Part shown: one piece after another, positions 46,674-59,235 of the stretch
Layout: every line of letters starts with the position of its first letter
Numbering within the stretch: position 1 is the first letter of the stretch
Assembly (NCBI GenBank): GCA_029747015.1
Contig: JAKOGI010000058.1
Coordinates: 61,001 to 125,000 of the forward strand
DNA: 64,000 nucleotides
Reading direction: 5' to 3'
DNA from: Carnegiea gigantea
Lineage: Eukaryota; Streptophyta; Magnoliopsida; Caryophyllales; Cactaceae
The notes under the pieces: generated by a model
The model's input: the letters and a program-made list of their open reading frames with translations, nothing else
Database searches by the model: none
What the model was told of the DNA's origin: nothing
Position numbers and translations under genes: made by a program

Positions 46674-48784
46674 TAAATATTACTAGACAGTTTTTATAAA
46701 TTTTATCAATTGAGCTTATTGATATCAACACAGATTTGTAGAATTCATTCATGATTTTCCCTTCTTTTTCCCCTATGCCCTTTGTCATCGTAGGGTACCT
46801 TCTTCAATCTCTTGGACTATGACAGCAATTGTTGTCATCTTTCGGTTTTTTCTTCTGTAGGAGATCTTTATCCACTAGCTTGGTCCTGACTCCTGAGACA
46901 ACTTGCTACTAGTATCGAAGTTGTATATATGTACTGGCCCTTGGGAAGTTTATTCTTCATTTTCATAATTTGAATATTTGTTGTTCAATGTTCACCAAAG
47001 GATCATTCAACTTCTCTTGTCTTGCTTGGGATAAGATCAGCTTTCGTATATTTTTCTTTGTTGTTTTGTGATACATGTATCCATGCATGGAGATCTCATT
47101 CTAATGCCTTTTTCACCTTATGATGTTGATGTCTCATTTGTTTTACTCAACTGTGGATCCAAAACATTATTTTAATTTGTACAAGAGTGGTGTTTCCATT
47201 TCGAACTTTTCAATAATTTCTTAATGTCATCATCAACAACAAAATAACAACTCTCAGTGTAGGTTCTATTTGCGTTGGATCTGAAAAGATTCAGATATAG
47301 ATGACTTTACTTATGTGAACATTACTGCTTGTAAAGAGAGCGATTTCAAGGGACCCGTAAAGAATTTTGGAAAAATATTTTAGAGTTGAAAATCTTTTGC
47401 CATGTCAAAGGTAGCAAAAATAATAGACAATATATAGTGGCATTATATAAATAATACAGATAAGTGCAAAACATTAAACAACACTACGTAATACAATACC
47501 AACCCATGCCAACATAAAAAAACTACTTGGAAATAGAAAATTTATTGTTCATAAATTTATCATAAATTTATCAATCCTTCACTATGTATAAAATTTTAGA
47601 ATTGATTTTTGTTCATAAATTTTTCATTAATACTTAAGTATCATCAATCCTTCACTATGTATAAAATTTTAGAATTGATTTTTGTTCATAAATTTTTCAT
47701 TAATACAACGCCAAATTTTTCTCTTGATTTGACTACTCTTTTTAATCTTCATATGTCTTTCCTTTTTAATCTCTTTTTGACTAATTAACTTTCATAAATG
47801 TTGGCCAAATTTGCAAAAAACTTTACAATTATCAAATTATCTCATTAGATGATGTTCAAGACTTATTATAATCCTAAACTTTAGTGGACCTAAATGATAA
47901 GGTGTGCTTTTGACACATATTTTGTGACTGTACTATAATTCAAGTCTTCTAAAAAGGCAAGGTGACTAGCTAGGTGAATGTTGAGTATGGTTCCCAATAG
48001 GCCAAACATCTTCATCATCTTCTACACTTACTTGTATTTAGTTTGGATTGCTATATCATTATGCAATGTAATCCTCAGAATTTGAGATGATTAGTCTTTA
48101 TTAATTTTTAGGTTATCATCTATGTCTTTGTACCTGGAAAATTTTTTTTGAAAAAAAAAATTAACAGCCCTAATTACAATATAACTTTTGCATTTTCGAA
48201 TACAACTTTTGGATATTAGCTCATTTTGCTATTATGTAAATGCTTCTTTTTATTTATAGACTTCCTTAATACTTCTTGCAAAAGCCAAGATGCAATTTAT
48301 GACTGAGGAATACAATTTGTTTTCCAAATAGTATTTTTATTTTAAAAAAAAACTCTGAGGAATAAAAATAATTGGTTCTATCATTCAAAGTTTAAAGTGA
48401 ACCCACTGCCTTGCGTATCAATAACCATGACCATAAGTTGCACAACTAGTACACCTACAAGTTTGTTAGTTCCCTTCCTTCATGCTCACTACTTAGAGCT
48501 ATATATAATGTTTTAGTTTTACACTATTTTTTAAAACTAAAGCATATGAATTTCCTAACTACTTTACAATACAATTGTACTAAATACTTATTATTAATCC
48601 GCATGCATTGCATGTAAATCAAAACTAGTAACATTGAAAAGGAGAAAATCATCACATATATAATATGAAACTGAATGTGTTCCTAGATGAGTAACATTTG
48701 GCATAATATCATTGGTCAAATAGTTTCTTCTTTTTCCTTTTCCCTTTGGGGTTTATACTTAATGCAATAAATGATAATATATTA
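46674..48784. other. Gene-free interval
   Basis: No supported gene; very AT-rich. Contains the 73-bp direct duplication at 47571-47706. Confidence 0.45.
47571..47706. repeat. Direct tandem duplication, period 73 bp, near-identical
   Basis: The segment starting 'tcaatccttcactatgtata' at 47571 recurs at 47644 with no differences over its first ~60 bases (to 'ttcattaatac'). The identity indicates a recent local duplication, by replication slippage or unequal exchange. Confidence 0.85.
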
Positions 48785-48814
48785 ATGTCAAGATGGTCTT
48801 AAAGCCATGAAATG

Positions 48815-48966
48815 TGAAAAAAATTAAGTGTACTATGACCTTTGAAATAACTCTATAAATTTTAATTAAAGTTAAGAATACTATGACATTTGAAAAACAT
48901 CCATAAACTTTAATTAAAATTAAGAATACTATGACATTTGAAAAACATCCATAAATTTTAATTAAA
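48815..48966. repeat. Tandem repeat, 48-bp period, 3 copies
   Basis: 'ctatgacatttg'-type words recur at 48833, 48881 and 48929, each within the same 48-bp context. Copies 2 and 3 are almost identical. Confidence 0.8.
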
Positions 48967-49570
48967 TTTTAATACATTTTAATGTTCCTGAAATGATGCT
49001 TGCTAACTAAAGTGATGCTGCTAAAAATTTCCAACGTATGATCTTTTTCTCTGTCTAACAAATACATCAAAGTTTAATATATTTTAATCACGTATCCTTA
49101 ATATATAATAAAAGTTTCATCTTAATGTTCCTAACTAAACCGATGCTTGGTCAAAATGATCTTCTGAGCCATAAAATACTAAAAAGATTTAGTATACCAT
49201 GACTTTTGAAATACATCCATAAATTTTAAGTACATTTAAATATATTTTACTGTTCCCAACTCAGCTAATGTTGTCTAAGTCTAACTAAAGTGATGCGGCA
49301 AATTAAATTCCTAACATTTGATTTATCTTTATCCAACAAATAAATCAAAATTTAATATATTATAATAGTGTACCATTAATATAATTTAAAGTTTCATTTT
49401 AAGGTTCCTAACTCAAGTGTTGCTACTTAACTAAAGCACTACTGCAAATTCCTAACGTCTACTTTATCCTTGCTAGCTACTTTATCCCTATCTAGCAAAT
49501 ACATCAAAGTTCAATATAATGTGTAATGACGTATCATTAATATCAAATTAAAGTACAATACATTTCAATG
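48967..49570. repeat. Degenerate repeats with 'taactaaagtgatgc' units
   Basis: Units starting near 49004, 49281 and 49430 share the order 'taactaaagtgatgc', 'aattcctaac', 'caaatacatcaaag', 'tatcattaat'. Spacing is irregular (about 277 and 150 bp). Part of the Helitron-like element. Confidence 0.6.
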
Positions 49571-50520
49571 TTGGTTTAATGATTTATTAGGTGGCTAATA
49601 GTCTTGTCTCTAATCTATAAATGACTAAAACATTAAATGTCACGGCATAATTACTATCTGATTGCGATTCCTCAATTTTTCATGATGTAAAGTGAAAATA
49701 AATTAAGTTATGACCTATATTATTGTTTGAATAAATAAAAGAAAACATTTTTGAATTAATTAATTATTTTAAGTATGTCAATTGATCATGGGCCACAATG
49801 AATTAATAATTATTATATTAAACTGTATTATTATATTTATGCACCTCAAAATTTAATAGAGGCATAGTTCAAATAGCCAAAACTCAATACTACGACATAA
49901 ATAGAGAAATTGTATTATCATTCATGGAATAATATATTAGAATTAAAATATGTACACATTCATATTGTACACAAAACTCCCAATATGTGCTACTATTTGC
50001 AAGATTTAAATATTGGTCCCTGCCTCCTTTTTAATCTCATTCTTTATTCATTATTGAACTTAAAAAAATATTTTGTGTGCATTGACTAATATATATCTTT
50101 GCTAATGAGGTGAGACACAGGAAAGTTTAAAATATTTTAATTAAGTGTAATATTAACTTTAATACATTCGAATGTTGCTAACTACCATGATGTTGTAAAT
50201 TCTTAACATTGAACTATAAGATTTTAAATGCCTATATGTCTTACTAAATAGACGACGACAACAACAACAACAACAACAATAATATTAAATAAAACAAAAA
50301 TAATAACAATAATATCTTCTACATAAACAAATTATTCACAATAAAATTTTTATAAACAAAAAAGTGGAAAGTGAAAATATAACTAAATTATTTAACTCAA
50401 GGCGTACAAGTGTATACAATAACAAATTCATAAGTAATATACAATTCAAAACTTTTAAGCTTTAAAAAGGTGTTAAAATGTACAACCACAAAATAACTAT
50501 ATAAAAAATAGTAAAACATT

Positions 50521-50523
<3 letters not shown>

Positions 50524-50578
<55 letters not shown>
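50524..50578. repeat. (AT)n microsatellite, 55 bp
   Basis: Uninterrupted AT dinucleotides. A short ACA trinucleotide run lies upstream at 50257-50279. Confidence 0.95.
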
Positions 50579-50581
<3 letters not shown>

Positions 50582-51175
50582 CATAATCTATAATTACATC
50601 TCCAATATTGATATAAATCAAAACTAATTAGCTAATAATCAAAATCTCAAATGAAATATTACAGATACCCATGCGAAGCACGGAATGTACACTAGTATTA
50701 AATTATAATTGACGCCTTTAATAATCTGAGTCAAAACTCTACATATGTTAAGTTGGAAAAATTTTTAAAATTCAGTAAACTTTTCTCCTAAGTATTAAAA
50801 AATTACCAAACTTCAAAAAGGTTTAGAAAATAGCTAAACTTTAATATTGCGTGCAAATGATCATCCAACTTTATGTTATATTTCTCACCATACTAACTAA
50901 AGGAATTCTTAATTATCTTTCGCTTTTTAAGGTGAAAATATAAATCTTAATTTTTTTAAAAAAAGACCCAAAAACCTAGAATGGAAACTTTTAGAATGAT
51001 AATTATCATAATATTTAATATAATTTATGTCTACTTTACAAGTGAAAGAGAAAATTGTGCAATAGCTAGTGATATATACATTTACGCATAAAATAGAAAA
51101 GTTCCCAACCCACTAGCTAGCATCTTAATATAATCAGTATTACACACCATGATAATTATCCACATCTTAATATCT

Positions 51176-54100
51176 AGCATAATGGGCTTAGGATGGGTGT
51201 CGGGTTTCGAAAGGCACGCCTAGCGTTTTGGAATATTAGGACTCTTATGGGTAGTCAAGAGAATTAGTTAAATCTTTGCATAGACTTAGGATTAACATAG
51301 CCCGTATTCAAGAGACTAAGTGGGTGGAGGCTAAAGTCAGAGAAGTTGATAGTTATAAGTTGTGGTATTCAGGGCCAAACAAGGCTAGAAATAGAGTTGG
51401 CATTTGGTTGATAAGGAGTTGGTTGACTTCGTTGTTGAAGTGACGCGTAAGAGTAATTAAATTATGGCCATTAAGGTATTGCTGGGATCAGAAACCCTTA
51501 ATGTGCTTAGTATTTATGCACCCCAAATAGGTTTGTCGGACGATATCAAGAACCATTTTTAGGGAATTTGGATATAGTTTTTCAGGATGTGCCTCGAAGC
51601 GAAAAGTTTTCATAGGAGGAAACTTTAATGGTCATATTGGTGAAGGCCCAAATGAGTATGATACGGCTCATGGAGGTTTTGGCTATGAGGAGAGAAACAA
51701 TGGAGGAGTTACTGTTTTAGACTTTATGGTTGCTTATGAATTGTTAGTGGTTAACTTATATTTTAAGAAGAAGGAGGACCACTTGATGACCTTTAAGAGT
51801 CGACCATGAAAATGCAAGTCAATTACTTCCTAATTAGGGTAGTTAATTGGAGGTTATGTAAGGATTGTAAGGTGATACCTAGTGAGTATTTACGTACTCA
51901 GCATAGGTTGCTAGTGTTAGATGTGGTGTTCAAATATTCAAAGTAGAAGAAGAGGAGTGTTAGGAACCCTAGAGTTAAGTGGTGAAATCTTATTAAGGAA
52001 AATGCTATGAAATTATCAGAGAGGATTAATAAATAAGGAGCTTGGAGGCAGATAGAGGATGTAGATACAATGTGGGAAGCAACGGCAGAATGTATTCGAA
52101 GATCGGCTAAGGAAATCGTAGGGTCATCTAGGAGAGGTGGTAATAAAATAAAGGGGGCTTGGTGGTAGAATGAGGAGGTAATGGAGAAAGTCAAGGAGAA
52201 AAAAGAGGCATACGCTGTTTTCATAAACAGTGGAATGGGAAAAGATAAAGAGATTAGTAGAGTTAGATATAAAGCAGCGAAAAAGCTAACTAAGAAAGCT
52301 GTTGTTGTAGCTGAGAGCATGGCTTATAATAGGTTATATCAAAAACTGGAGACCAAAGAAGGTGAGAAAGGAGTTTTTAAACTAGCAAAGCGTAGAGAAA
52401 GAAGAACAAGGGATTTGGGTGTAGTGAGGTGCATCAAAGATAAAAATAGTAAGGTGCTGTAGGAGAATGCAGAAATCAATGAGAGATGGCAAAGGTACTC
52501 TTCCAAACTCCTCAACGATGATTTTCGACATAGGGAAAGGGAGAGTAGTGAAAGTTGTCTTAATTCTCGACTGTGTGAACCTATCAGCAAGGATGCGATT
52601 AAAGAGTCTCTGAAGAGGATGACCAATGGGAAGGCAGAGGGTCCAGACCAAATATTGGTGGAAGTGTGAACGTGTTTGGGTGAAGTAGGATTAGAGTGGC
52701 TAACAGAGCTTTTCAATATTATTTTGAGGATCGCTAAGATGCCTAGAGAGTGAATGTTTAGTATAGTCATCTCATTGTATAATAATAAAGGGGATATTCA
52801 GAATTGTAATAACTATAGTGGTATAAAGTTGCTCAGTCACACTATGAACTTGTGGGAAAGGGTGATCAAGAGAAGGTTGTAGAAAGATATTTTGATGTCA
52901 GAGAACCAATTTGGTTTTATGTCTGGGAGATTGACCATAGAGGCGATTTGTCTCTTAGAAGGCTCATGGGATTGTACAGAGATAGAAAGGTAGACCTTCA
53001 TATGGTGTTCATTGACCTGGAAAAAGCATATGACAGAGTTTCGTGTAAGTTGTTATGAAGATGCATGGAGAAGAAAGAAGTGTCACCTGAGTATATTCGA
53101 GTTATTACAGATATATATGAGGGAGGTAGGACGAGTGTTAGGACATTAGGAGGGCCTACCAATGACTTCTACGCTGGTATGGGCCTGCATCAGGGTTCTG
53201 CTTTAAACCCCTTTTTTTTCACTCTAGTTATGGATGAACTTACTAAAGGTATTCAAGAGAAGGTACCATGGTGTATGTTATTCACAGATGACATTGTTTT
53301 TATTGATGAGACAAGAGATGGCGTAAATGATAAATTGAAGCGATGGAGACATACACTGGAGTATAGAGGCTTTGGAGTAAGTAGATCGAAAATTGAATAC
53401 CTACATTGTTGTTTCAGTAGACGGGAGGATGTGGGGAGAAAAGTCACTATTGATGAAATGATGATACCAAAGGTTGAGAGATTTAAATATTTAGGCTCGA
53501 TTATTCAACAAAATGGGGATATTGACGAAGATATCAACCAGCGCATAAAAGTGAGTTGATAAAATGAAAGTATGCTTCAGGTGTACTGTGCGATAAGATG
53601 ATGCATATAGGATTAAAAGGCAAAGTTTATTGTATGATAGTTAGACTTGCTGTACTATATGGTTCGGAATGTTGGCCTATAAAAAAGACACAGGTTCAAA
53701 GGTTAATGGTAGCAGATATGAGAATGATTACGTGGATGTGTGGTTATACGAGAATGGATAGAATTAGGAATAGAGTAATCAGAGACATAATTAAAGTGAC
53801 TCCCATCGAAGATAAGATGAGAGAAATAAGATTCAGATGGTTTGGCCATGTGAAAAGGAGTGTTGATGCTCCAGTGAGAAGATGTGAGTGGATTAACATT
53901 CCCAAAAGTAAAAGAGGGAGAGGACGATCTAAGAAGAGTTTGGATGAGATGATTAGAGAGGACTTGAAAGTTGTAGGATTGACAGAGGACTTGGCTCAGA
54001 ATAGGAGATTATGGTGGGATGGGATTAGGATCTTGGATCGTATAGAGTTGGCCACCTAACTTAGTTGTGGTTTTTTTGTTGTAGTAGGGAGGTTTTGATT

Positions 54101-54469
54101 GTGGTTTTTAGAGTCATTTTTGTATGCATGCAGTACATATGTTTGGGAAGTGTTATCGTTTGTCCACCTCTGTTTGTTAAGGTATGGTACTTTTCTCTAC
54201 TATGTTATGCTTTTGTTTACATAGTTACAGCAACCTGATTTATTCTTATCTCTTAGTTCATTCTTTGATGCGTATCCATAGCTTCTTTCATTAAATGTTT
54301 TCACAAAATCTTGCTTCTGCAAAATATTTTCACAAAATCTTATTTTGTAGGGTCTATTGGACTCAGCATCTCTACAGACAGAGATATTGGTGGAGGTAAA
54401 GTTGCTTACGTTTGGATCTCCTCAGACCCCGCGAAGCAGGACCCACACTTGAAGGTGATGGTGTTGTTG
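51176..54469 (+). mobile_element. RTE-clade LINE, near full length, degenerate
   Basis: The order is an endonuclease region (~51190-51800), a linker (~51800-52650), reverse transcriptase (~52660-53560) and a C-terminal region (~53600-54060). A ~400-bp 3'UTR then ends in 'ggtgttgttgt'. A single-ORF layout and a short TTG-type 3' tail instead of poly(A) are features of RTE-type LINEs. A candidate 9-bp target duplication 'ttaatatct' lies at 51167-51175 and 54470-54478. Together these give an almost complete 3.3-kb insertion. Many stops and frameshifts make it inactive. Confidence 0.8.
51187..54059 (+). pseudogene. RTE LINE polyprotein (endonuclease + reverse transcriptase), broken
   Basis: Endonuclease: ARIQETKWVEAKVREVD and NVLSIYAPQ are clear. 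The catalytic GGDFN-type motif reads GGNFNGHIG, with Asp replaced by Asn. Reverse transcriptase: ENQFGFMSGRLTIEAI, then after a frameshift VDLHMVFIDLEKAYDRV, GLHQGSALNPFFFTLVMDEL and the active-site box read as FTDD in place of the usual FADD. The C-terminal segment (53598-54059, 153 codons) carries LYGSECWPIKKTQVQRL, MREIRFRWFGHVKRS and RRLWWDGI, typical of the plant RTE ORF end. Open pieces remain at 52181-52462, 52852-53058, 53065-53559 and 53598-54059. No ongoing function expected. Confidence 0.85.
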
Positions 54470-54628
54470 TTAATATCTTTATATCATCTGATATAGAGAT
54501 GAACAAAGAGATATGAAAACTTTTCCAACCCTAACTAAACAACTAAGTTTTTTGCACTGTTGCACTAATACCGAATGTTTCTGAGAAGCCGACAGGAGCC
54601 TCGTATTAAACTAACAAGTACAAATTTA

Positions 54629-54954
54629 GGCCCTATTCTTTTCGTTGATAAATCTAAATTTATCAACCTCAACCAACTTCAGTCCACATCAACCTACATC
54701 AACCCACTTCGTCAACTTCAATAAAAAAAATATCTACTTTAACCACCTTTAACCCACCTCAATCAACTTCAACCCGCTTCTCATTATTTTAACTAACTTC
54801 CACCCATCTTACAATAAAATAAAAAAAAATCAACCCACTTCAACCCACTTCAACAGACTTCAACCAAAAAATATCCACTTCAATATGCTTCTATCAATTT
54901 CAATCAATTTCATCAGTTTATCAACCCATATTTTTCAATGAAAAGAACATGGCC
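54629..54954. mobile_element. MITE (family M6, copy 3), 326 bp
   Basis: Ends 'ggccctattcttttcgttga' and 'tcaatgaaaagaacatggcc' form a good inverted repeat sharing the GTTCTTTTC core of 25311 and 25738. Flanks are TTA and TCA. The interior consists of many CAACCCACTTCAAC units. Confidence 0.7.
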
Positions 54955-55565
54955 TCAATTTAGCTCTACATGCAACCCTTTTCTTTAACGATCTCCAAAC
55001 CTTAGAGCACCGCGTTGAGCTCACCTTTTACCAATATACAACAACCCATATATATGTTCAGTAAATCAACCTAGCCATGCACCAAATGACTGCCAGAAGA
55101 CGACACCATCACTTCTAGGCAAGCCTAGATTTCCCTCTAACCTTTTTGTTATTGTCTTCTGAAAAATTAGGAATTATTTCCACCTGAGAAAAGGAAAGAC
55201 AATTAACAGTCTCCTTTATTAGCAAGGCGTTGGGATAGAAACAAAAGTCAGCGACTATCTACACTAAATATTGAAGTTTAGTCATTTTTAAAAATTTTCT
55301 TCAAGTTTGGTGAGTTCTTGAACGTTGAAGGAAAGTTTAGTGATTTCTCAACTTTTTTTCCTATTAAGTTTTACTCCTTTTGTCCTGATAAAGTAGTCAA
55401 AATTTTTCTTTATGAGTGTCCCATAAATATTGTCAAAATTTTTTTATTGAGTAAACAGAATAACTTTTCATTTGAAACATTAGAGTAATAAATGATATTT
55501 TCCTTTTTTAATTTTCCAAAAATTGATAACTTTTTGAAAACGGAGGGAGTATGTTTTACACAAAG
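54955..55565. other. Gene-free interval
   Basis: No gene or bounded repeat recognised. Confidence 0.45.
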
Positions 55566-55744
55566 TAGAGCTGGCAAAAAGTTGTCCGATCCAAAAAAAT
55601 CAGGTACAGTCATGAATTCAGTCTTATCCGAATTATCCGATCCCCAAAAAATTGGATATTGGACATCAATTTCTTATCTAAATTTGACATTGTCCAATTT
55701 ATCCGACCCGAATTCGACCCGAACTTGAATTTTTATCAGTACTA
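55566..55744. mobile_element. hAT-type MITE, 179 bp, perfect 8-bp target duplication
   Basis: Starts 'tagagctggcaaaaagttg' and ends 'gaatttttatcagtacta'. The identical 8-mer 'acacaaag' flanks it at 55558-55565 and 55745-55752. Contains TCCGATCC/CGACCCGA words as in the other hAT elements, but is shorter. Confidence 0.85.
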
Positions 55745-56055
55745 ACACAAAGGAACCCAAAAGCAAAGGGAATTATAACCATCATAATTTTTTAATGGAA
55801 AATTTTTGTGAATTTTATTAATATGCTATGATATTTTGCGATTCTGGCTAGAGGTAATATTGCAAGCTATGGTACAAAATTAAAGGAGAAAGTCCATGTT
55901 GATAATTGGATAAAAAGAGTGGAAACAGGGAACGAACATTCGTAGCGTCGTCTTAATGTACGAACGAGTGTTGGTAGGCTCGTGTTTGACCATTCCCTTC
56001 GCAACGTCGAAAGTGAATTTTTTTTTGTTTTTTAACCACCAAGTAGGGTCACTTA

Positions 56056-56813
56056 GGGCATTAGCAGTCAACGACTTGCGTTCTACTTTCATGGATCCCA
56101 CTGCTACTTGGCAACTACCCATTGTTTGGCTTTGCACATGCTACGCGGGGAGGAACTTGTGAGCGTTCTCCCATGCGTGCCTTCATTTATTGGTCAGTTG
56201 CAATGTTTTTTGTTTTTTTTTTTCCTTCTTAAAAAATATTATTTAGATTATTAAAAAAAGATTTTATGTTATTATGTGGGTCCATTATAAATATTTTATT
56301 GATTAATTTAAGTTAGAGTTTCATAAGTTGGAAAAGTGAAGGAATGTGAGTTCTAAAAAATTGAAACTTTTGCTGATGTGGTAGGATAGATTTCCAAAAT
56401 ATGAATTTTTTTTGAACATTTCCAATCTTCATATTGTAATTTATTTTTAATTGCGATCCTTCTTTGTGTTAGTTTTAAATTGAATTGTACTTTTAAACTT
56501 TTTTTTTTTACTTGTTGGACAACAAAGACAAAAAAAAAAGGGAGGGAAATTAAAATCAATTTATACATTTTATGTCAACAAAATAAATATTCATAACTCT
56601 AAAAAAAAAAATTCACACATGTTACAAAAGTTAAAACCCAAACACAACATAAAAAATAAAAAGTAATAAATTAAATTCAAATTGTGGGCTCCATGTACTT
56701 AATTGTCCTGAAATGAGTTCCATTGGCTGGAAAATTGAATGGAATGCAAGTGAAACTTATGCTGACATGGCAAGCTTGAGTTCTAAAAAATAGAACTTGG
56801 GTTGGGGATGCCC
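56056..56813. mobile_element. PIF/Harbinger-type MITE (family M4, copy 2), 758 bp
   Basis: Inverted ends 'gggcattagcagtcaacg' and 'gggttggggatgccc', with TTA on both sides (56053-56055 and 56814-56816). Ends and internal words ('ttctaaaaaat', 'gctgacatggcaagcttgag') resemble the element at 19292. Long A/T homopolymers inside; no coding. Confidence 0.7.
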
Positions 56814-57349
56814 TTATAAGCCTCGGGCCAGCAATTTTCCTAACGTAATTTTCTGCTAATTAGCTAATATATATTTGTCCAATGGTAAGATGTTATGACC
56901 GTTAAAATATGCACTTTTTTTTTTTTGGTAAGAAAAGAATTGTTCTATTGATTGATTGTGAGTTGCTCTAATCTTTATCACTAGTTGTGGACGAACCTTG
57001 TAAAAGATTAAGGGTTGGGCAATGGTAGGCTACGATCAAGTTAGCGCTAGCACATTAACGTACAATAACGAGACAAACCTTACAAAATAGTGAGATTTAA
57101 CTAAAATAGAATATCTAGAAGTAGGATTTTGGGGCCATTTACTTGTATTCAAAAATTAAAAGTTTATTTGAGATTTAAATTTTATTAACAAAATAGAACT
57201 TTTGAATATATACCGGCCAACAAAATAGTGAGAGATTAGAGAGATAGAGAGTAAGAGTGAGATAAAAGAGCAATAGGTGGGCTGAGAGGTTGAAATCAAA
57301 TCAAAAATTTCAATTTTAAGTATATACGGGCCGCTGTACTAACTAATTT

Positions 57350-57523
57350 GATAGTTCATAATTTTTTTTTAATTCGGTCCTCGATCCGAACCAGTGGATT
57401 GGACTGGACTAGATCGAAGACCGAATAAGAAAATTCTATAAACCGTGGATCGGACCGAATTTGGTATGGTTTTGATCGATCTTCGGTTCGGTCCGATTTC
57501 GGACCGAATAATGAACACTCCTA
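57350..57523. mobile_element. hAT-like fragment
   Basis: The right end 'aataatgaacactccta' is the inverse of a TAGGAGTGTTCAT terminus like that of the element at 33668. The body is GGTCCGATTTCGGACCG-like. The left end (near 'gatagttcataa') is uncertain and no matching 8-mers were found. Confidence 0.5.
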
Positions 57524-59235
57524 CACGTATATGTATTTTATGTGTGTATTTATTATATATTAATTTTTAATATATATTTATTGATATAAATTTTAAGATC
57601 ATGTATCCTTAAAAATATAATATACTTGTTTTAAAAAAAAATAGGGCATGGGTAGATAGATATTCCGGAGCAAACAAAGGAGTGTGCATTAATTCCGATC
57701 AGCCTTTAATGGCAAAAGAAAAGGCTGTTAATATGTACGCCCCATCAGTCCATCTCCATCTTACTGATTCCTCTCTCTCTCTCTCTCTCTCCATCAAATC
57801 ACACAAACATTGGATCACCAATCCACCGTGGGTCGCATCGCATGTGATGGTACAAAATCAAAGGACGACTGTTTTTTCCCAGTACAGAAAAGTAAAAAAT
57901 GCACCCAAGAATTTCGCCTTTCTAACTCCTCCAATCACTACACTCCACCTGTCGAATGCAAATCAGGCCACGTATGTCTACGTTTTTTTCTTTTTCCAAC
58001 CCCTTTTTTCTGCTTTTTCCTTTTTCTTTTGGGGGTTGGTTGGCTTTTTATTTTATTTATTATTGATCGTGGTCCAGGCCTCTTCTTTAAGCCAACCTCC
58101 ATGATGGGGAGACCACCTCTGGCTAATAGTGATGGGGCTCAACTTGGAAACAAAAAAAAAGAAGAAGAAATTTAAAAATTGGTTTTTTTTTTTTTTTAGC
58201 TTTTAGGAATTGGTAGACAGCCTGGCAAGAATTTTGATATATTCCTTCGATTTTTCACTTGGTTTTTTCCCTTCACGTATGTTCAAAATATATAATAAGC
58301 CATCCAAGCATGGCCTTTTCCCTACTCTTGTTCCCTTTTTTTTTAAAAAAAAGATTTTCCCATCCTACGGTTAATATGGTTGATTCTACTTACATGTGAG
58401 AGAATTTTTGATAAAATTCATCCACAACATTATTCTTCTACCTAGTATCTTTCAGTTTTATCCTAATATCCTTGTCACGTTGGTCGTTTTCGTTTCTATC
58501 CTCAGTATGTGGTTTTAGCGCTATGGAAATCGATATTTTTTCTCAGTTACCTTTTCTACGATTTGACAATTTGTTTATTTTTGTCTGTCTCTTAGTTTCA
58601 AAGTGGCGCTTGTACTAATTCTTGCAACAAGATTTTAGTTGGACAGGCCATAGTAGTGGTGGGTTATGTCCCGGATTTCTTATTTAGTCCATATCCAATC
58701 TAGTTTATTCAGCCTATTTGCTAGTCTTGTTTTTCTACTACAGTTTTGTTCGCTCACTTCCTCCCATGCCAGTAGCCTCTACAGGTGACCCGCGGTGGAG
58801 CACACAACTCATGGGTCCGGGTCTTCTCCATTGCTTTGTTTGCTTTTCGAAAGCAATTTGCAATTTCTTTGGAAATTTTTCTGTGTCTGGGTTATTTTTA
58901 ATCGATATTTTGGGTCTGAAGATCATTATCGTTATTCGCACTTACTATATATTAGGTTGTTTGTAAACAAGTATTACGCTATGAGGCACTATGTACCTCT
59001 TGGCACCATTTGAGAGTTTTTCTGTCTTCTATTCCACTTTTCTTTTAGGTTAAGAGTCCTATAGAGAGATTATAATCTCCTTTCACTTTTGATCTCGTTG
59101 TGCTTTCACGCTTCTTGAGATCTTCATCCATTTTGTTGGTCTCACTGTGCTTCTTGAGATCTGCATGTATGAATATGTGTGTAAGGGGAGTTTGTCCCAC
59201 ATCATCAATTTGAAAGAAGAATACCAGGTTTATAA
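57524..59235. other. Gene-free interval
   Basis: No convincing gene. Frames at 57682-58175 overlap in two phases, with low-complexity Ser and Phe tracts driven by a (CT)n run at 57771-57791, and match no family I recognise. A 'gagtttgtcccacatcatc' motif at about 59189, of the type seen near plant LTR starts, precedes the CACTA insertion. Confidence 0.4.
57771..57791. repeat. (CT)n microsatellite
   Basis: About ten CT units. Confidence 0.9.

Larger units (their letters stand above)
48785..50695 (+). mobile_element. Helitron-like element, 3' terminus well defined
   Basis: The 3' edge shows a GC hairpin 'ccatgcgaagcacgg' (50669-50683: stem CC-TGC / GCA-GG with one mismatch, loop GAA). Eight bases follow, then CTAG (50692-50695) and a T. 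A hairpin just before a CTRR end abutting T is the hallmark of Helitrons. The body is full of degenerate tandem repeats. I could not fix the 5' end (expected TC preceded by A), so 48785 is only where the related repeats start. No Rep/helicase coding: non-autonomous. Confidence 0.6.

Noticed and set aside
48815..49570. Regularly spaced repeats that could suggest a CRISPR array
   Set aside because: Plant nuclear context, units imperfect and contiguous rather than separated by unique spacers, and inside a Helitron-like element.
52339..52770. 143-codon minus-strand frame
   Set aside because: Antisense to the RTE LINE coding region.
57682..58175. Overlapping frames of 140 and 121 codons
   Set aside because: Two phases are open over the same DNA, content is Ser/Phe-rich from CT and T runs, and no family resemblance was seen.
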